A DNA stretch of 64,000 nt from Denitrificimonas caeni (lineage in GTDB: Bacteria; Pseudomonadota; Gammaproteobacteria; Pseudomonadales; Pseudomonadaceae), in contig NZ_CAJHOA010000009.1 in assembly GCF_905120345.1 (NCBI RefSeq), forward strand, positions 1 through 64,000. Reading direction: 5' to 3'. A program made the translations under genes and the position numbers. Below are positions 8,843-18,458 of the stretch, one piece after another. A model generated the notes under the pieces. The model saw nothing but the letters and a program-made list of their open reading frames with translations, was not told the origin of the DNA and did not search any database. Every line of letters begins with the position of its first letter. The first letter of the stretch is position 1.

Positions 8843-10405
8843 GTGACTCAAGCCCTGATTGCCGCCCTACAAAACCCTACAATCTTTCCGCATCCTGTCG
8901 AAGATTTTCAGGTCATCGAAACGCATATCTCATGGGTCATTCTGACAGGCCCCTATGCTTATAAAATCAAAAAAGCGGTTAACTTTGGCTTTTTAGACTT
9001 TACTGATATTGCTGCTCGCCAACACTTTTGCAATGAAGAAGTTCGTCTTAACCAGCGTTTAACCGAAGGTCTCTACCTCAACGTTGTGGCCATCACCGGC
9101 ACTATCGATGCCCCAGAATTAAACGGCAATGGTCCAGTGATTGAATACGCGGTTAAAATGCGTCAGTTTCCGCAAACCCAACTTTTGGGCGATATGCAAA
9201 AACGCGGCGAACTCTGCGAAACTCATATTGATGCACTGGCTAAACAAATTGCCCGCTTCCACCATGAAGCGCCTCGCGTACCAGCAGAACACGCGCTGGG
9301 TGATCCATACGCAATTATGGCACCAATTCGCCAAAACTTTGAGCAAATCCGCCCACTACTCAGCGAACCCGCTGATTTACAGCAACTGGATGCACTCGAG
9401 GCTTGGGCAGAAGATGGTTTTACCCGCTTACTCCCCTTATTAGAGCTACGTCGCCACAATGGTTCAATTCGCGAATGTCATGGTGACATTCACTTAGGCA
9501 ACGCTACCTTGCTGGACGGTGAAGTGGTGCTGTTTGACTGCATCGAATTTAACGAGCCGTTCCGCTTAATTGATGTTGCTTCAGATGCAGCGTTTCTCGC
9601 CATGGACCTCGAAGACCGTGGCCTTAAGCCTTTGTCACGTCGTTTTATTAATGGATGGTTAGAGCTGACTGGCGACTACCAAGCCATGCCGCTGATCAAC
9701 TTTTATAAAGCCTATCGCGCCATGGTACGTGGTAAAGTTAACTTGTTCCGTCTTGGTCAAGAAACTGACCCAGTACAGCGCGCAGCGATTGTGCGTCAAT
9801 ACCGCAGCTATGCCAATTTAGCTGAAAGTTACAGTGCGATTCCATCACGCTTGCTGGCCATTACTCATGGTATTTCTGCAGTGGGTAAAAGCTCCGTAGC
9901 GATGCGCTTAGTCGAAGCCTTGGGGGCTTTACGCTTACGCTCTGACTTTGAGCGCAAACGCTTGTTTGGCGAGCAGGATAGTGAACAGCAAAACACTTTA
10001 GGCGGTGGTATTTACAACCCCAATGCCAGTGCCGCCACTTACCAACGTCTGCATGCCCTGGCTGCTGATGCGTTACAAGCAGGTTTCCCAGTAGTGATCG
10101 ATGCCACCTACTTAAAAAGCGAGCAGCGTCATGATGCTTGGCAGATTGCAGAAAACACCGGCACACCGTTCTTAATTCTCGACTGCCAGGCTCCCGATGA
10201 AGTGGTTGCTACATGGTTAAAACAGCGCCAAGCAGAAGGTCTAGATCCGTCTGATGCGACAGCGGATGTGATCTTGGCACAGCGTGAAAACCTAGAGCCG
10301 CTCAGCGTTACAGAGATTGCACAAAGCTATCTTGTCGACACTCACGACGCAGCAACTTTAGATAATCTGATTAACCAGATTCGCAAACGCTTACCTGGTT
10401 TATAA
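8843..10405 (+). CDS. Fused APH-like kinase / P-loop kinase of unknown substrate
   Basis: The 520-residue protein joins an aminoglycoside-phosphotransferase-fold domain (COG2187), whose catalytic loop is HGDIHLGN (about 213-220) followed by VLFDCIEFNE, to a C-terminal P-loop kinase (COG0645) with Walker A GISAVGKS (about 343-350). I chose the GTG at 8843 because GAAGGATC lies ahead of it; the frame remains open 18 codons upstream. Both kinase sites look intact. The family is widespread in proteobacteria and its natural substrate is unknown; an antibiotic resistance role should not be assumed. The gene is divergent from mrcB. Confidence 0.85.
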   Translation: MTQALIAALQNPTIFPHPVEDFQVIETHISWVILTGPYAYKIKKAVNFGFLDFTDIAARQHFCNEEVRLNQRLTEGLYLNVVAITGTIDAPELNGNGPVIEYAVKMRQFPQTQLLGDMQKRGELCETHIDALAKQIARFHHEAPRVPAEHALGDPYAIMAPIRQNFEQIRPLLSEPADLQQLDALEAWAEDGFTRLLPLLELRRHNGSIRECHGDIHLGNATLLDGEVVLFDCIEFNEPFRLIDVASDAAFLAMDLEDRGLKPLSRRFINGWLELTGDYQAMPLINFYKAYRAMVRGKVNLFRLGQETDPVQRAAIVRQYRSYANLAESYSAIPSRLLAITHGISAVGKSSVAMRLVEALGALRLRSDFERKRLFGEQDSEQQNTLGGGIYNPNASAATYQRLHALAADALQAGFPVVIDATYLKSEQRHDAWQIAENTGTPFLILDCQAPDEVVATWLKQRQAEGLDPSDATADVILAQRENLEPLSVTEIAQSYLVDTHDAATLDNLINQIRKRLPGL

Positions 10406-10411
10406 GCTATA

Positions 10412-10455
10412 CGTTCTTGGCTGCGTTATATGCAAGCGCAGCCAAGACGATTTTA
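10412..10455 (+). terminator. Hairpin terminator between convergent genes
   Basis: A 10-bp perfect stem (10416-10425 with 10437-10446) has an 11-base loop and is followed by a short TTTT on the plus strand. It lies just after the APH/P-loop kinase gene and before the end of nudF, and probably ends the rightward transcript. Confidence 0.6.
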
Positions 10456-11076
10456 AAGTGCCAGCCAATCAGCCCTCACTTGTTCTTTGTTTAATGCCAA
10501 CCACTGCAGAGCAATAATACTTGCGGCATTATCAATACGCCCATCGCGCACAGCTTGCAAGGCAGACTCTAGTGGCCACACATGCACGCGAATATCCTCA
10601 CCCTCTTCTTCTACGCCAAACACACCACCAACACCGTCTGTCGAACAACGTCCCACATAGAGATAGACACGTTCATCTGAACCACCGGGTGACGGATAAT
10701 AGGTCATTACGGGCATTAACTCATGCAATTCTAAATCCGCTTCTTCACGCGCTTCGCGGCGTGCAACCTCTTCTGGCTGCTCATCGGTATCAATCAAACC
10801 GGCCACAATTTCTAGCAACCACGGCTCAGGGCTTTTATCCAAGGCACCAATACGAAACTGCTCAATTAAGACCACCGAATCGGTGTGTGGATCATAGGGC
10901 AACACGCATACCGCATCAGGTCGCACAAACAACTCTCGACTGAGAGTCGGTCCCATGCCGCCAGCAAATAACCGATGCTTTAAATGCACTCGATCTAATT
11001 GATAAAAGCCTTTAAAACACTGTTCACGCTGCTCTACCACAACATCATTTTCACGGTTCATTGTGCGCTCAAGCAT
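10453..11076 (-). CDS. nudF: ADP-ribose pyrophosphatase (Nudix hydrolase)
   Basis: It hydrolyses ADP-ribose and related nucleoside diphosphate sugars to AMP and sugar phosphate. The 207-residue protein has the Nudix box in GLIDTDEQPEEV followed by ARREAREEADL. The box fits GX5EX7REUXEEXGU except that the late glycine is aspartate (EEADL for EEAGL); the catalytic glutamates are kept. The ATG at 11076 was preferred over the upstream in-frame ATG because GGGAGAT lies six bases before it. It follows thiC after a terminator, as in Pseudomonas, so it may be transcribed by read-through or from its own promoter. Confidence 0.88.
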   Translation of the reverse strand: MLERTMNRENDVVVEQREQCFKGFYQLDRVHLKHRLFAGGMGPTLSRELFVRPDAVCVLPYDPHTDSVVLIEQFRIGALDKSPEPWLLEIVAGLIDTDEQPEEVARREAREEADLELHELMPVMTYYPSPGGSDERVYLYVGRCSTDGVGGVFGVEEEGEDIRVHVWPLESALQAVRDGRIDNAASIIALQWLALNKEQVRADWLAL

Positions 11077-11089
11077 CTTTATCTCCCAC

Positions 11090-11118
11090 AAAAAAGCGGC
11101 CACTTAGAGCCGCCTTTT
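11090..11118 (-). terminator. Rho-independent terminator after thiC
   Basis: Read on the minus strand, a GCGGC/GCCGC stem with an 8-base loop is followed by six T residues, just after the thiC stop and just before the nudF ribosome binding site. One bulge interrupts the outer A/T pairs. Confidence 0.75.
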
Positions 11119-11132
11119 ATACCACTGCCGGT

Positions 11133-13076
<1,944 letters not shown>

Positions 13077-13094
13077 CTACCTTGCGGCAAACTT

Positions 13095-13183
13095 ATCTTG
13101 TTCCCTACGCGAGTATGAGCTCGATCAGGTTCAACGGGATCCAGTATAACCGATCTCAGCTCTATTCAGAGCACCCCGACAAG
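13095..13183 (-). ncRNA. TPP riboswitch (THI element)
   Basis: On the minus strand the conserved THI-box blocks occur in order: GGGGTGC (about 13171-13177), CTGAGA, then the long conserved block CCCGTTGAACCTGATC, then the 3' block GCGTAGGGAA (about 13101-13110). It lies 79 bases upstream of the thiC ATG in the same direction. No rho-independent terminator is seen between aptamer and gene. The ribosome binding site lies inside the short palindrome TTGGCTCTCCAA (13021-13032), which suggests control of translation initiation, as is usual for thiC in gammaproteobacteria. Confidence 0.95.
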
Positions 13184-13343
13184 AAACAGACCACAGTCTA
13201 CGCATGGTACAACATAAACTGCAAGCACACGCGACTAAGCGCTAAGCTGTACAATGCCTTAAACAATGTTAGAGCACGCTTGACCGACTTAGTGATCATC
13301 CGTAGCCTTAAGCCGATTTCTCTTTGCAAAACTTAGGATATTG

Positions 13344-14780
13344 ATGATGCGTGTACTGTCGCTTACTTTTGCTATAGCTACAGTTTTGGGATCGGCCGCT
13401 TATGCAGCACCGCTCAGCCAAAACAAAGTTAACCTGCTCGATGTCTACCAACTCGCAGTTGATAACAACGCAGATTTAGCTGCAGCCCATGCTGACTACC
13501 AAGCACAACGTGAACGCGTACCGCAGGCGCGCGCAGGCTTGCTACCGCAAATAGGTGCCGGCGCCAGCAACTCGAACAGTCGCAGCAAGGTCGACACAAC
13601 TGATGGTTCGAAAACCACTTCTCGTAGTGGCCTCGTCTATCAAGCCAGCTTAAGCCAACCACTATTTCGCTTAGATCGCTGGTACCAATTACAAGCTGCA
13701 CAAGCAACCAATGAGCAATCAGCGTTAGAGTTATCAGCGATTGATCAAAACTTGATTTTGCAAAGCTCTGAAGTGTACTTTGCGGTGCTGCGTGCGCAGG
13801 ATAACCTAGCCGCCAGTCGTGCTGAAGAATCTGCGTTTAAACGCCAGTTTGATTTAGCCAGCGAGCGCTTTGATGTCGGCTTGTCCGATAAAACCGATGT
13901 TTTACAAGCGCAAGCGGCCTATGACGCTGCCCGCGCGAATCGTATGGTTGCTGAACGCATGGTCAGCGATGCTTTCCAAGCCGTTAGCACTCTGACTAAT
14001 GTTGATTTAGCCGCGTTAGAAGGAGTGAAGCACAGCTTACCGATTCTTGCACCAACACCGAACGATGCCAGCGCATGGGTCAATACCGCTACCGAACAAA
14101 ACCTCGGTTTACAAGCCATTAACTTCGCCGTGCAAGCTGCGCAAGAGAGTGTCAAACAACGTAAATCAGGCCACGCGCCGACCGTTGATGCTATCGCGCA
14201 ATATCAAAAAGGCGATAACGACAGCATGGGTTTTGTAAATAGTGGCTTTCCTGGCATGCCAAGGTATGACGGTAAAGCTGAGCAAGGCAGCGTTGGCTTG
14301 CAACTTAATATCCCTTTGTACACCGGTGGCATGACCAGCTCGCAAGTACGTGAAGGCGTGTATCGTTTAGATCAAGTTGAGCAAATGCGTGAAAGCCTGC
14401 GGCGTAAAACGGTACAAGATGCACGCAACTTCTACCGTGCGGTAAATACCGATGTTGAGCAAGTACAAGCGCTGAAACAAGCGATTATTTCTAGCCAGAG
14501 CGCTGTCGAAGCCACGCAGATTGGCTACGATGTTGGTACGCGAAATATTGTCGATGTGCTGGATGCGCAACGCTATCTGTACGCGGCAGTACGCAACTAC
14601 AACAATGCGCGCTATGACTACATCTTAAACAATCTACGCTTGCAACAAACAGCTGGCACGCTCAGCCCTGATAATTTGCAAGCGTTATCGATCTATTTAA
14701 ACCCCAACTACAACCCCGACAACGACTTTCTACCACCCGATTTAGATAAAGAAATCGAAGCGAATCTACGTCGCCGCTAA
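13344..14780 (+). CDS. tolC: TolC family outer-membrane channel protein
   Basis: This outer-membrane factor forms the trimeric exit duct for type I secretion systems and tripartite efflux pumps. The 478-residue protein has a signal peptide ending AYA|AP (about residue 21) and the two repeated OEP domains rich in coiled-coil helices. It retains the family pattern near the end (DVGTRNIVDVLDAQRYLYAA). The start is the ATG at 13344, with AGGA five bases upstream; an ATG three bases later is possible. It lies divergent from thiC as PA4974 does in P. aeruginosa. Confidence 0.92.
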   Translation: MMRVLSLTFAIATVLGSAAYAAPLSQNKVNLLDVYQLAVDNNADLAAAHADYQAQRERVPQARAGLLPQIGAGASNSNSRSKVDTTDGSKTTSRSGLVYQASLSQPLFRLDRWYQLQAAQATNEQSALELSAIDQNLILQSSEVYFAVLRAQDNLAASRAEESAFKRQFDLASERFDVGLSDKTDVLQAQAAYDAARANRMVAERMVSDAFQAVSTLTNVDLAALEGVKHSLPILAPTPNDASAWVNTATEQNLGLQAINFAVQAAQESVKQRKSGHAPTVDAIAQYQKGDNDSMGFVNSGFPGMPRYDGKAEQGSVGLQLNIPLYTGGMTSSQVREGVYRLDQVEQMRESLRRKTVQDARNFYRAVNTDVEQVQALKQAIISSQSAVEATQIGYDVGTRNIVDVLDAQRYLYAAVRNYNNARYDYILNNLRLQQTAGTLSPDNLQALSIYLNPNYNPDNDFLPPDLDKEIEANLRRR

Positions 14781-14789
14781 GCGTTTAGA

Positions 14790-14813
14790 CTGGCTGCTCA
14801 CTAGAGCAGTCAG
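14790..14813. terminator. Hairpin between convergent tolC and nadC
   Basis: A 10-bp stem with one G-U pair and an ACTA loop lies between the stops of tolC and nadC. No T tract follows in either direction, so termination strength is uncertain. Confidence 0.4.
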
Positions 14814-14844
14814 CCACAGACAATACTGCTGTATAAGTCGAGAT

Positions 14845-15693
14845 TTACAGGCTTAAGCGCATGGATAAGTCGATCGCCTTTACATCTTTAGTTAAGGTAC
14901 CCAGAGAGATATAATCAACACCCGTCCCGGCTATCGCTCGAATCGTCTGTTCATTGACACCACCCGATGCCTCTAGCTTGGCTTGTGAAGCATTGAGCTG
15001 AACCGCAGTGCGCATATCGTCTAAGCTCAACTCATCCAGCATAATAATGTCAGCACCCGCTGCCAGTGCTTCACGCAGCTCATCAAGGTTCTCCACCTCA
15101 ACTTCAACAGGTTTGCCTGGGGCAATACGATGTGCAGCTGCGACAGTGGCCGCCACCCCGCCACAGGCGGCGATATGATTTTCTTTAATCAAAAAAGCAT
15201 CGTACAGGCCCAGTCGATGATTATGGCAACCGCCACAGGTGACAGCGTACTTTTGCGCCAAACGTAAGCCCGGTAAGGTTTTGCGGGTATCCAATAATTT
15301 AACTGCGGTGCCCGTCACCCTATCAGCGAAATATTGGCAACGTGTCGCGACCGCCGACAAGCTTTGCAAGAAGTTTAGTGCGGTACGCTCACCCGTCAGC
15401 AACGCTCGTGCTTTGCCTTGCAGCTCAAACAACACATCATTGGCTTGCACGCGCTGGCCATCAGCAACCAGCCAGCGTACCTGTACGCTGCTATCAACCT
15501 GACGAAAGACTTCATTGACCCAAGCCACGCCACTGATCACTGCAGACTCGCGCGTAATCACTCGAGCGCTGGCAGTTTTTTCAGCAGGTATCAGCTGTGC
15601 AGTGATGTCCCCCGAGCCAATATCTTCCGCCAAAGCGATACGGACATTGGCTTCAATTTCTGCGCCTAACTGCTCAAGTAAAAGATTGGCCAT
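14845..15693 (-). CDS. nadC: Nicotinate-nucleotide pyrophosphorylase (carboxylating)
   Basis: Quinolinate phosphoribosyltransferase converts quinolinate and PRPP to nicotinate mononucleotide, the step that joins de novo synthesis to the common NAD pathway. The 282-residue length is standard. The N-terminal [17 protein letters not shown], central [19 protein letters not shown] and C-terminal [12 protein letters not shown] with [14 protein letters not shown] are typical of the family. AGGAG lies seven bases before the ATG. It is transcribed alone or with the membrane protein gene upstream. Confidence 0.95.
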   Translation of the reverse strand: MANLLLEQLGAEIEANVRIALAEDIGSGDITAQLIPAEKTASARVITRESAVISGVAWVNEVFRQVDSSVQVRWLVADGQRVQANDVLFELQGKARALLTGERTALNFLQSLSAVATRCQYFADRVTGTAVKLLDTRKTLPGLRLAQKYAVTCGGCHNHRLGLYDAFLIKENHIAACGGVAATVAAAHRIAPGKPVEVEVENLDELREALAAGADIIMLDELSLDDMRTAVQLNASQAKLEASGGVNEQTIRAIAGTGVDYISLGTLTKDVKAIDLSMRLSL

Positions 15694-15826
15694 GTTCTGC
15701 TCCTCAATAAATTGCAGCCATTATAAAGCCTTACCCCAGCATTAATAGCCAGACCTAATAACACGGTCGTACTTTTAACAGCCAAACCTCGCGCTAAGCC
15801 AAATCACTTAGCACTCTACACATAGT

Positions 15827-16306
15827 TTACAGATCCGCATGGTCTGCTGACACGCTGATCTGTATATCAGCACACCAACGCTCCTCAGCAACACGCTGAC
15901 GCCAGTGCCCAAACACAGGCTGTAAACCAATAAAGACAATGCGTACACTAGAATCTTGCGGTTCAACGCGCCAACGCACAGGCGTATTCCCCGTTAAAAT
16001 AATCTCTCCTTGCGCAGACTGTCCCTGCGTATCAAGCAGTACCAACTGGTAAATACCTTGCTGATTATTCTCTTGGATCGGCGTCGACTGAGATAAGCAG
16101 ACACCCAAGCCGTCAGCATAGGTCTGCAATTGCACAATACTAGGACTGCGTTGCGGCAAAGGTTGAGGATCAAATAAGCGGCCAAGCATTAAGCCCAGCA
16201 AAAATCCGACCAGTATTAGACTGGCAACAAATTTGATCAGTAACTGCCGTCTTGGCAACACTTCCAAGGTAGAATTGGCGTCTATTTTATTGCTAGGATC
16301 AAGCAT
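15827..16306 (-). CDS. Hypothetical single-pass membrane protein
   Basis: The 159-residue protein has a short charged N-terminus, one strong membrane segment ([17 protein letters not shown], about residues 26-42) and a C-terminal domain of about 110 residues probably in the periplasm, containing two cysteines. I do not recognise a family. Its ATG overlaps the trmL ATG head to head (both in CATG at 16304-16307), and its ribosome binding site would lie inside trmL and is weak, so the true start could be a little downstream. The promoter must also lie within trmL or be shared. Confidence 0.6.
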   Translation of the reverse strand: MLDPSNKIDANSTLEVLPRRQLLIKFVASLILVGFLLGLMLGRLFDPQPLPQRSPSIVQLQTYADGLGVCLSQSTPIQENNQQGIYQLVLLDTQGQSAQGEIILTGNTPVRWRVEPQDSSVRIVFIGLQPVFGHWRQRVAEERWCADIQISVSADHADL

Positions 16307-16766
16307 GTTTCACGTTATTCTCTTTGAACCAGAAATCCCACCCAACACCGGCAATATTATCCGCTTGTGCGCGAATGTGGGTTGCAGCTTACATTTAATT
16401 GAACCACTTGGCTTTGACTTTGACGACAAACGTTTACGTCGTGCCGGCCTCGATTATCAAGAGTTTGCCCATGTGCAACTGCACGCTAATCTAGAGGCGT
16501 GCTTAAACGTTTTGCAGCAACCGCGCCTCTTTGCCTTAAGCACTAAAGCCGCACATAGCTATGCTGATGCGACTTATCAAGACGGTGATGCTTTTATTTT
16601 TGGTCCAGAAACACGCGGACTGCCTGCAGACATACGCAATAGCATACCTGCAGAGCAATTGCTGCGCTTACCGATGCGTGAAGGCTCACGCAGTTTAAAT
16701 CTGTCCAATACGGTAGCAATTGCTGTGTATGAAGCGTGGCGACAGTTAGACTTTGCCGAGCAGTAA
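16305..16766 (+). CDS. trmL: tRNA (cytidine(34)-2'-O)-methyltransferase
   Basis: This SPOUT-class enzyme methylates the wobble ribose of the tRNA-Leu isoacceptors CmAA and cmnm5UmAA. The 153-residue protein begins [20 protein letters not shown], the family N-terminus, and has the knotted C-terminal SAM-site motifs FGPETRGLP and [18 protein letters not shown] took the ATG at 16305 (AGGATC seven bases upstream) rather than the frame's earlier start because it matches the family. Its start codon overlaps that of the divergent membrane protein gene. Confidence 0.95.
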   Translation: MFHVILFEPEIPPNTGNIIRLCANVGCSLHLIEPLGFDFDDKRLRRAGLDYQEFAHVQLHANLEACLNVLQQPRLFALSTKAAHSYADATYQDGDAFIFGPETRGLPADIRNSIPAEQLLRLPMREGSRSLNLSNTVAIAVYEAWRQLDFAEQ

Positions 16767-16767
16767 C

Positions 16768-16808
16768 AAAAACACCCCGACACGCGTTCAGCCTGTACGG
16801 GGTGTTAA
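16768..16808 (-). terminator. Terminator after aceF
   Basis: A 9-bp perfect stem (16771-16779 with 16798-16806) has an 18-base loop and on the minus strand is followed by a GTTTTTG tract. It lies between convergent trmL and aceF and ends the aceE-aceF transcript. Confidence 0.8.
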
Positions 16809-16824
16809 GTGACGGCTTAAAGAC

Positions 16825-18447
16825 TTACAGCAATAAGCTGCGGATCTCGGCTAACAACTCACTCAAGCGTCGAGTAAAGTGTGCAGCGGCGGCGCCATTA
16901 ATGACACGGTGGTCATAAGACAACGACAATGGCAGCATTAAGCGCGGATCAAAACCCTCGCCATTCCACACCGGTTGCATGGTCGCCCGTGAGACACCGA
17001 GAATAGCCACTTCAGGTGCATTGACAATCGGCGTAAAGCCGGTGCCGCCAATGTGCCCTAAGCTGGAAATCGTAAAGCACGCGCCTTGCATCTGCTCAGC
17101 ACTGAGCTTTTTATTGCGCGCTTTATCCGCCAACTCAGCCGCTTCGGCAGACAATTGCAGCAAGCTCTTCTGATTGACATCACGAATCACTGGCACCAAC
17201 AGCCCTTCAGGGGTATCGACAGCAAAGCCTAAATGCACATACTTCTTGCGAATCAATGCTTTGCCGCTCGGCGCCAGCGAACTATTGAAATCTGGCATTT
17301 CTTGTAGCAGATGCGCACAGGCTTTCAATAAGAACGGCAGTATCGTCAGCTTCACTCCCGCTTTTTCCGCAACAGCTTTTTGACTGACGCGAAACGCTTC
17401 TAAATCGGTAATATCCGCCGATTCAAACTGAGTCACATGCGGCACATTCAGCCAACTGCGGTGCAAGTTTAATGCGCCGATTTGCTGTAAGCGGGTCATC
17501 GCTACTTCTTCGATCTCACCGAAGCGAGCAAAGTCTATTTCAGGAATTGGCGGAATACCGCTGCCCTGCTCAACAGTGCTACTGCTTTGTTTACTCAGAG
17601 CGGTTTGCACATAGGCATGCACGTCTTCTTTAACCAGACGTTGATGCGGGCCACTGGCGGTAACTAAACCAAGGTCCACACCAAACTCACGCGCCAACTT
17701 ACGTACCGCAGGACCGGCATGTACCACGGTCGTTTTGCGTTTATCTGGACTTGGTGCGGTTACAGGTGCCACGGACACTGCGGCACTCGGCTTGGCTGCC
17801 ACAGCAGATTCAGCAGCAGCGGCAACAGGTGCCACAGCTGCAGGCGCCTGACTGACCGCCGCTTGTGCGACTTTGACCTTAAAGATTAAGTCACCGGTAC
17901 CGACTTCTGCATCTAGACGGACCAACACTTCAACCACTTCACCGCTGACCGGTGAAGGAATTTCCATACTGGCTTTGTCCGACTCTAGGGTCAGCAATGA
18001 TTGCTCTTCAGTAATCTGATCACCCACGGCCACCAGCAGCTCAATCACCCGCGCTTTACCAGAGGAGCCAATATCTGGCACATGGATTTCTTCAACAATA
18101 TTTTCTGCCGCCACCTCAGCCACACTCGGCACCGCCGCAGCTTGTGCGACAGGTGCAGGTGCAGCCGGCTCTGCACGGGTCTCAGCGACCGGCTCAGCGT
18201 TGTCCTCCGGTGCTTCATCGACTTCCAACTCTAATAAGTCATCACCTTCTTTAAGGCGATCACCCAGCTTGACTGAAAGGCTTTTAATCACTCCAGCTTT
18301 AGGCGCAGGAATTTCCATACTGGCTTTATCCGACTCAAGCGTCAGCAAGCTCTGCTCCGCCTCAATGCGGTCGCCCACTTTTACAAATAACTCAATCACC
18401 TCACCCTCACCGGTGCCGATGTCGGGTACGCGAATTAATTCACTCAT
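16825..18447 (-). CDS. aceF: Pyruvate dehydrogenase E2, dihydrolipoamide acetyltransferase
   Basis: This is the core of the pyruvate dehydrogenase complex; it transfers the acetyl group from lipoamide to CoA. The 540-residue protein has two lipoyl domains with lysines in ESDKASMEIP (K41 and about K158), Ala/Pro-rich linkers, a peripheral subunit-binding domain near 250-290 and the C-terminal acyltransferase domain with the active-site DHRVINGAAAA. The usual DG is NG, which is normal for the Pseudomonas enzyme. AGGAG precedes the ATG, 12 bases after aceE. Confidence 0.96.
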   Translation of the reverse strand: MSELIRVPDIGTGEGEVIELFVKVGDRIEAEQSLLTLESDKASMEIPAPKAGVIKSLSVKLGDRLKEGDDLLELEVDEAPEDNAEPVAETRAEPAAPAPVAQAAAVPSVAEVAAENIVEEIHVPDIGSSGKARVIELLVAVGDQITEEQSLLTLESDKASMEIPSPVSGEVVEVLVRLDAEVGTGDLIFKVKVAQAAVSQAPAAVAPVAAAAESAVAAKPSAAVSVAPVTAPSPDKRKTTVVHAGPAVRKLAREFGVDLGLVTASGPHQRLVKEDVHAYVQTALSKQSSSTVEQGSGIPPIPEIDFARFGEIEEVAMTRLQQIGALNLHRSWLNVPHVTQFESADITDLEAFRVSQKAVAEKAGVKLTILPFLLKACAHLLQEMPDFNSSLAPSGKALIRKKYVHLGFAVDTPEGLLVPVIRDVNQKSLLQLSAEAAELADKARNKKLSAEQMQGACFTISSLGHIGGTGFTPIVNAPEVAILGVSRATMQPVWNGEGFDPRLMLPLSLSYDHRVINGAAAAHFTRRLSELLAEIRSLLL

Positions 18448-18458
18448 CGTCGCTCTCC

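Noticed and set aside
8843-10405. Annotation as an aminoglycoside resistance gene
   Set aside because: The kinase fold is shared, but the fused P-loop domain and chromosomal conservation point to housekeeping metabolism.
16825-18447. NG instead of DG in the AceF active-site motif as a possible defect
   Set aside because: The same substitution occurs in Pseudomonas AceF as I recall it, and the catalytic His and Arg are present.
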